A stretch of 64,000 bases of DNA, taken from positions 13,957,181 to 14,021,180 of the forward strand of contig CAIIXF020000010.1 in assembly GCA_903813345.2 (NCBI GenBank), read 5' to 3'. Made by a program: the position numbers and the translations under genes. Numbering within the stretch: the stretch's first letter is position 1; each line of letters opens with the position of its first letter. Shown piece by piece: positions 58,558-64,000 of the stretch. The notes beneath the pieces were generated by a model, which made no database searches, was not told the origin of the DNA, and was given only the letters and a program-made list of their open reading frames with translations. Source of the stretch: Owenia fusiformis. Lineage: Eukaryota > Annelida > Polychaeta > Sabellida > Oweniidae.

Positions 58558-60593
58558 ATGGCTCACCACAAGATATTTTACTCAGACAAATATAACGATG
58601 ATGAATATGAATACAGGTTAGTTTTATGGTGGCTTTAATTTAGAAAAAACATAAAATTGAAAATATCTTTTTTTGAAAAATGTTTGGGAATTTTTGTTCA
58701 TCCATGGTGGTCATTTTGTTAGTATTTGTCCAAGTTTAATTCCTTTCTCCTATGGCATATATAAACAACCTAGCACAATAAGCTATACTTTCAAGACTGT
58801 TTCTGTTTCAGACACGTTATGTTGCCGAAAGAAATCACAAAGTTGGTGCCCAAAGATCGCCTGATGTCAGAGAATGAGTGGCGAAGTATTGGTGTACAGC
58901 AAAGTCAGGGATGGGTCCACTACATGATGCACACACCAGGTAATATTTGCTGTCACGATGTCTTAAGGTCTCATGGAAGTTAACAGGAAATGACAAAACA
59001 AAAAATGACAAAGCCATGCTGGATTTTGAAAATTTTTTGAACCAAGATAACAGAGTTCTGTTTGGACTTCCAGTCAGTTTAACTAGTTCCACATATCATT
59101 TACATGACTTGGAACACAATTGAAATGGTCAGAATGACCATAAACATGATAAAATAACCTTTCCAGCCCTCTGAAAATGTGACTGAAAAATAGCTAAAAG
59201 TAGGTGCTCAGGAAAGGTCAATCGACAGAATCTTTTGATTTTTTCAGAAAATGTGTCCAATATATTGCTCTAAATGACACAATCTTTGAAATTTTAAAAA
59301 ATTGTCTGAAACAATAATGGCTGTAATAAAAAGGAAAATATATCGATTTTCAATTCAGTTTTTTTTTAATTTTTTCTTTTTCTAAGAATGATATCAAATT
59401 TATTTAAATTGTATCATTTAGAGCAATATATTGGGCACATTTTCTGAAAAAGTCAAAAGATTCTGTTTGGTGACCTTTCCTGAGCACCGACTCTTAGCTA
59501 TTTTTTAGTCATATTTTCAGAGGGCTGAAAAGGTTATTCTATCATGTTTATGGTCATTCTGACCATTTCAATTGTGTTCCCGGTCATGTAAATGATATGT
59601 GGAACTAGTTAAACTGACTGGAGGTCCAAACAGAACTCTGTTATCTTGGTTCAAAAATTTTTCAAAATCCAGCATGGCTTTTTCATTTTTTGTTTTGTCA
59701 TTTCCTGTTAACTTCCATGAGACCTTAATTAATGGCAGCTTCAGTGGAATGTTTTTATTCATGGACCGGGCGCACTCTTTTGCCTGTACGATTACAACTT
59801 AGGAGAATTATCTATGCCCCTTACACTTAAGATATCTACTTCAATAGATTCCTTGGTATTTTAGCATTCTTTTCGTGTAGTTAAATCCACAATTGTCAAG
59901 GTTTATCGGCAGAACGAAGAAATTTTCGTTTTTGATCGCAATATTTGCATATAATATTTAACTTATTTCAACCGTCAAATTCCTCCATTTATTGGTACCT
60001 GCCATTTCCGGGCTAGTCAACAGGGGAATCCCCTTTTAAATCCAACCGCCATCTTGAAAAGTGATGGAATTTCTCTCGATGAAAAAGAAAAATGTTCCCA
60101 TTCTGCCGATATACCCAGACAATTGTGGATTCAACTACACGAAAAGAATGCTAAAATACCAAGGAATCTATTGAAGTAGGTATCTTTACTCCACCAGAAA
60201 CTTTCTCTCAATGGCCAAATTGAGTCTCACTGTCTCAAATTGCAGTAATATTCACTTCAATCTTTAAATCTACCAGCAGTATTCAGCAATTCGCAATCCA
60301 CTTCCGGAATTATCTGGAACACATAACGAGCAAACCGAATTAGATTATATCTGGTATCTTCGAAAGCCAAGTACATTACGAACATTCATGGGCTTTCAAA
60401 AGAACATTACTGCAGTCATTTTAAGCAAAACTAAAATATACCAATTTATTTCTACATTTTGTATTGAAAAAAAGAAAAAGTTGAAAATAAAATCTAAATA
60501 ACTAAAGGTTTAAAATTCATTAAATGATTTATTAATTTTGTAATTTCAGAACCTCATATACTTCTGTTCAAGAGACGAGCCCAGTCATCCTGA
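58558..60593 (+). CDS. CKS1B: CKS1 cyclin-dependent kinase regulatory subunit
   Basis: Exons 58558-58616, 58812-58939 and 60550-60593; GT-AG introns, phases join to 76 residues (human CKS1B and CKS2 have 79). CKS proteins bind CDK1/CDK2, recognise phosphothreonine, and help SCF-Skp2 degrade p27. Seen: start [20 protein letters not shown], the strand [10 protein letters not shown], the hinge [12 protein letters not shown] and [20 protein letters not shown]. All belong to the highly conserved core; the phosphate-binding residues known in CKS1 (Lys11, Arg20, Ser51, Trp54, Arg71) have plausible counterparts. It ends RRAQSS, shorter than the vertebrate tail. Intron 2 carries two foldback transposons. 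CKS1 versus CKS2 cannot be separated in invertebrates. It is divergent from SHC and convergent with the ODF3-like gene. Confidence 0.96.
58967..59724. mobile_element. 758-bp foldback element flanked by TTAA
   Basis: Arms of about 300 bases: GGTCTCATGGAAGTTAACAG at the left faces CTGTTAACTTCCATGAGACC at the right, and similarity runs on through GGTCAGAATGACCATAAACA and AATATATTGCTCTAAATG. TTAA lies directly at both ends (58963-58966, 59725-59728), as for piggyBac or Kolobok elements. It sits in CKS1 intron 2. The mirrored frames at 58835-59092 and 59599-59802 encode the same nonsense peptide and come from the arms. Confidence 0.85.
59829..60186. mobile_element. 358-bp foldback element
   Basis: AAGATATCTACTTCAATAGA at the left faces TCTATTGAAGTAGGTATCTT at the right; the arms continue for about 100 bases (TTCTTTTCGTGTAGTT, CCACAATTGTC, TCGGCAGAA). 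It lies in CKS1 intron 2, just beyond the TTAA-flanked element. Confidence 0.8.
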
Positions 60594-61965
60594 TCTCATG
60601 GCATCGCTCAAACAGCCAGTTCCTCCGCACTCAGGCATACATACACAATACACATGGACTCAGAACATTTTGGAATGAAATTGACATTCTCCTGAGAAGA
60701 TGCTGTCAAATAATCTCATCAGTTTAGGAGTTTATGCTAATAGCTGTCAAGAAGTCAGTATGACTGCTATTGGTTTGATAATGAGTGGGTTAGCCAGGTA
60801 ATATTTAAACAACATTGAATTTATTGAACTTGGTTTACAGTTCAAAAATGTTTCAGTTTCTATTACACATAGACTAAGAATTATTCCATATTTTCTGGCT
60901 AACCATACATCTGAATCGACAGGATTTAGTGGATCACATAGGTTGGATTTGAGATACCTCAGCTAGCACACATGCATTCATAATTGGTAGCAATAATTGT
61001 TTCAAACGCTCAAGCTACACAAACATTGTAAATAAAACATAACATGAACCTTCAGGAGAACTGTAAGGTGCAATAAACATGTGGCCCAAATGTAATTTGT
61101 CAGATTATGAGAAATCATTTGAATCATTATATGTGGTGTTTTGTGTTGAACTTATTAGGATATATAGTGATGAAGAGAAATAAAGTATATATTAGGCCTA
61201 TGTCTCAAATGACAAATTTATTAGGACATTGATTTAGAGAAATGGAACATAGACATTTGGTAAAACTGTACTTGTTCATAGATTGTGAAGATTAAAATTA
61301 AGATATTCTCACCATCAAACAAATTGAAACAATGGCTGTCATTGCTACGAGATGACAAGAAAGATTTTTCAGATCTTTGTTTTTGATTTCAACATAGAAA
61401 CGAAATGCTTTTCATTTAGAACCTGTTAGAGTTAATTTGGTAAGACCAGATAGGTCTTATGCCATGCAAACATGCCATTGTCAAAACTACTACATATGTT
61501 GTACAAAACAAACATTTTATTAACTATAAATAAAATAATTTTATTACAATATCAGTATTTACATATATATATTCAGTAATTATTGCAAAATAATGTATTG
61601 AGAATGAAAATAAGGCCAGGGAAAATACCCTTGTTTCTTTTCACTAGATGGGTAACATTTTTGAAAAGAATAGTTGAGTTGGTCAGATGTAAATGATTAA
61701 TTCCAATGCAAAATTATTCTTATTTCAGTTCTATCGAGTCACTGAGCTATCAATAAATTCTTCAGCATCAAGTAATAGTATCGGACAAAAATAATCAATA
61801 GCAATTTTACAGAAGTTCTAGATATTTCTGAGAGTGATAATGAGCAATTTGTAAAAGACAAAAAATGGTCTAAAAAGACCAGACCAGAAACAAGAATATC
61901 TTTCCCTCTGCCTTTTTACTGGCACTTTTATAATTGCTCTTGACTTTTAAAATAGTCTGAGTTGT
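60594..61965. other. intergenic between CKS1 and the ODF3-like gene
   Basis: 3' ends of two convergent genes meet here. AAATAAAG near 61180 is a possible CKS1 polyadenylation signal. No further gene is supported. Confidence 0.4.
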
Positions 61966-63516
61966 CTAGTCCTTACACTCCATTATAAGTGGAGTTACAA
62001 ATTCAGAATGACGTATGCCTAAAGAATGTTTTGGTGCTGCTGGCTTGTTTAGGTCAACTACTTCTGGTCTGTGTGCCCCTGGGCCTGGTTTCACGGTCCC
62101 ATCTCCAGGCATGTGGTTGCGTCCTAGCAACGAATATCTGAAATTAGGAATTTCATTCACTGTTCACTCTTTGGTGTTAATAATGGACAGGACTTTGAAT
62201 GATTCTAAAAAACAAATGAATGGATTGTTCAATTTCATTCTTGAGTTGCACAAAAATTTCATCAAGATAGAATTCAGTGGTTTTTAGAACGTATTTCACA
62301 TTCTTAGGGATCATTACCTTGGAGCTTGATTACGCATAACATTTGGTTGAACAGCATTGTACTGTCCAGGGCCTGGTGTCTTAGCAAGATCCTCTGCAAA
62401 GTTCCTTGCATGCGATCTTCCTGTCATAGACCAACTTGGATATGATTGTTTGTTAGCCTGAGTACTGCCCATGACTGGTGGCAATGCGTAGACATTTGAC
62501 GCGGGATTCAGGTCACGTTTGCGGCAACGCGTCCTGAATCCCATACTGTACTTGCATGAGTGTCTCTCCCCTGGGGGATGAACTTTCTCAGGATGATAAC
62601 AACCTGGAGCTGGAGTCTTGAATTCATCTAGAATTAAAATTAATAGTACAGTTAGATGATTTCATAGTCTTGTTAGTCTAACTTCAAGCACATGTGACTC
62701 CCTCCACTACGTACCTCCCCACTCTGGTGCTGAAGAAGGTACAGGGGGTCAGATATTTGAAACATGACTAAACGTCTTGGTTCAAGCTCTCATACCACCT
62801 CTAATGAAGATAAAGTAGAAAATCATAGATGCAATGCCAAGACTAAAATTACTGGGCTCACAGATAACATGGATTCAAGTCTCATCTCTTTGGACTTAAA
62901 TTGCAAAAAAATTCTAGATGGAAAAGTGCAATTTTTATCAATCAATCAATTTGACTATATTATATTTATCTTGCGCATACAGTGAAACCTGTAAAGTGGA
63001 ACACTTGCAAAGTGGAACACATGTAAGTGGAACACCTCAAGTAGAACACCTCAAAGTCCCGCAACCTATTGAGTTATTGTTAAATGAACATCTGTAAGTG
63101 GAACACCTCCCAAGAGGTACCATAGTAAAACCTGTCTTGTAGAGGTTCATTTAACATTAAATAAATTGGTCTTGGGACTCTAACAGAGGTGTTCTCTTTA
63201 CAGGTTTCACTGTATGTTCAATGTTCATGTAAATCTAATTGATACTTCACATCTTTTCAATGATAAAGTCCATATTGAAAGATGAAATGGAACTTACTTA
63301 TTTCTTTCTGCCTCGATAACATAGAGTATACTGGTGTTCCATCACGACCATTCCTTGTGATGTGAGGGTTTATTGAATAACAAGGTCCTGGACTGCATAT
63401 GAAACTGGACAGTTTAAACCTTCTTCCAAAAGAGTATGATGGTTTCTTGTGTTTCGTTGCATCATGTGCCTCGTCACCACATGTGGATGGTAATGCATAT
63501 CTACCAGGACCTGGGC
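61966..63516 (-). CDS. CIMAP1A: ODF3/CIMAP1-like sperm-tail STPGR protein, N-terminus missing
   Basis: Three coding exons: 63298-63516, 62318-62627, 61966-62137, with GT-AG introns and matching phases (1, then 2), giving about 233 C-terminal residues; human ODF3 has 254. Six proline-glycine (STPGR/SHIPPO) repeats align one by one with human ODF3: GPGPGRYALP, SPGPCYSINP, TPAPGCYHPEK, NPASNVYALP, TPGPGQYNAV and KPGPGAHRPE. Conserved linkers include PSWSMTGRSHARNFAEDLAK and LGIRHSEFVTPLI. ODF3-family proteins are ciliary microtubule-associated proteins of the sperm flagellum. The first exon here begins after an acceptor in phase 1, so at least one 5' exon must lie beyond the part I can resolve, probably outside the window. 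Which ODF3 paralogue it represents is uncertain. A TA-flanked MITE lies in one intron. Confidence 0.92.
62980..63212. mobile_element. TA-flanked MITE, CAGTGAAACCTG family
   Basis: CAGTGAAACCTGTAAAG faces CTTTACAGGTTTCACTG, with TA on both sides (62978-62979, 63213-63214). AGTGGAACACCTC repeats fill the left half. Same family as 6820-7274. It lies in an intron of the ODF3-like gene. Confidence 0.8.
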
Positions 63517-63684
63517 CTGAAATGAAATATTCAAATAAATGTTTATTTTATAGCTCACCCTGCAGAACTTGTACACCAATTCAGACTTCCCAACCTCATT
63601 TCATAATGTGAAAAGTTACACTTTATCTTTGAATCAAATGGCGCATTGGATAGTTCTTACTCAGCAATGGCGGGTATTAACCAT

Positions 63685-63820
63685 GGGGTCATTAACAGAA
63701 ACTTCATAAAGTTACGAATTCGTAAATCAATTGTTGTTACCATGGATATAATGACGTCACAGTTAGAGAACAATGGACTTTACGAATTCTTAACTTTATA
63801 AAGTTTCTGTCAATGGCCCC
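63685..63820. mobile_element. 136-bp MITE
   Basis: GGGGTCATTAACAGAAACTT faces AAGTTTCTGTCAATGGCCCC; ATAAAGTTACGAATTCGTAAA faces TTTACGAATTCTTAACTTTAT. It lies upstream of the last exon I can place for the ODF3-like gene, so probably in its first intron or 5' flank. Confidence 0.7.
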
Positions 63821-64000
63821 CATTTTAACAGATTAGAACAGGTAAGAATCCAAATATTATTAGCATTCACCAAAACCAGACAAAGAACCACCAACACAAC
63901 TGATTGTCAACCTTACACAACACAATTGGTCACAACCTAATTATAAACCAACATGACACAGCCAACAAAACCAAATTCAGCACAACCCATTGTAGAATTA

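Noticed and set aside
58835-59802. Matching 85- and 67-codon frames starting MELVKLTG
   Set aside because: They are the two arms of one foldback element read on opposite strands, not a gene family.

Overview
The window is nuclear DNA of an animal, very probably a marine invertebrate (lophotrochozoan such as a mollusc, or a non-vertebrate deuterostome). The basis is AT-rich sequence, GT-AG introns, AATAAA signals, widely spaced genes, and proteins that align well with human families but include a noggin/trunk-type ligand absent in that form from mammals. The exact phylum cannot be fixed from the sequence alone. Human comparisons are from memory, not from a search.

Genes occupy the right two thirds. 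In order: METTL25B/RRNAD1-like methyltransferase (minus, one uninterrupted 500-codon frame, 21721-23223); a secreted noggin/trunk-type cystine-knot precursor (plus, single exon, 26398-27585); ZCCHC9 (plus, five coding exons, 33006-35617); the SHC adaptor (minus, twelve coding exons, 42856-52603, all splice phases close to give 499 aa); CKS1 (plus, three exons, 58558-60593); and an ODF3/CIMAP1-type sperm-tail STPGR protein (minus, three C-terminal exons, 61966-63516, N-terminus beyond the window). SHC and CKS1 are divergent neighbours, as SHC1 and CKS1B are in human, so this looks like an old conserved gene pair. The interval next to CKS1 carries CCAAT boxes, an E-box and CHR-like motifs, as expected for a cell-cycle promoter.

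The first 20 kb has no gene I can support. It is a mosaic of transposable-element remains: a 5'-truncated non-LTR retrotransposon (15944-17222), several foldback or inverted-repeat elements, and two unrelated elements that begin with CACTG and are flanked by 5-bp duplications (12367-15095, perfect duplication; 4643-6757, imperfect). Introns and intergenic spaces further right carry more: a hAT element with a perfect 8-bp target duplication that was invaded by a second element whose core grew into a 13-unit satellite (49218-51646); a PIF/Harbinger-like element unusually dense in AACG/CGTT (37330-38137); a TTAA-flanked foldback inside a CKS1 intron; a 2.3-kb element with GC-rich palindromic arrays at both ends (55408-57675); an apparently exact 594-bp tandem duplication; and a 21-bp minisatellite with 168-bp higher-order periodicity inside ZCCHC9.

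The genes do not form one pathway: receptor tyrosine kinase signalling (SHC, and possibly the trunk-like ligand), cell cycle (CKS1), RNA biology (ZCCHC9, METTL25B) and sperm flagellum (ODF3-like). The most unusual content is the transposon-derived architecture.
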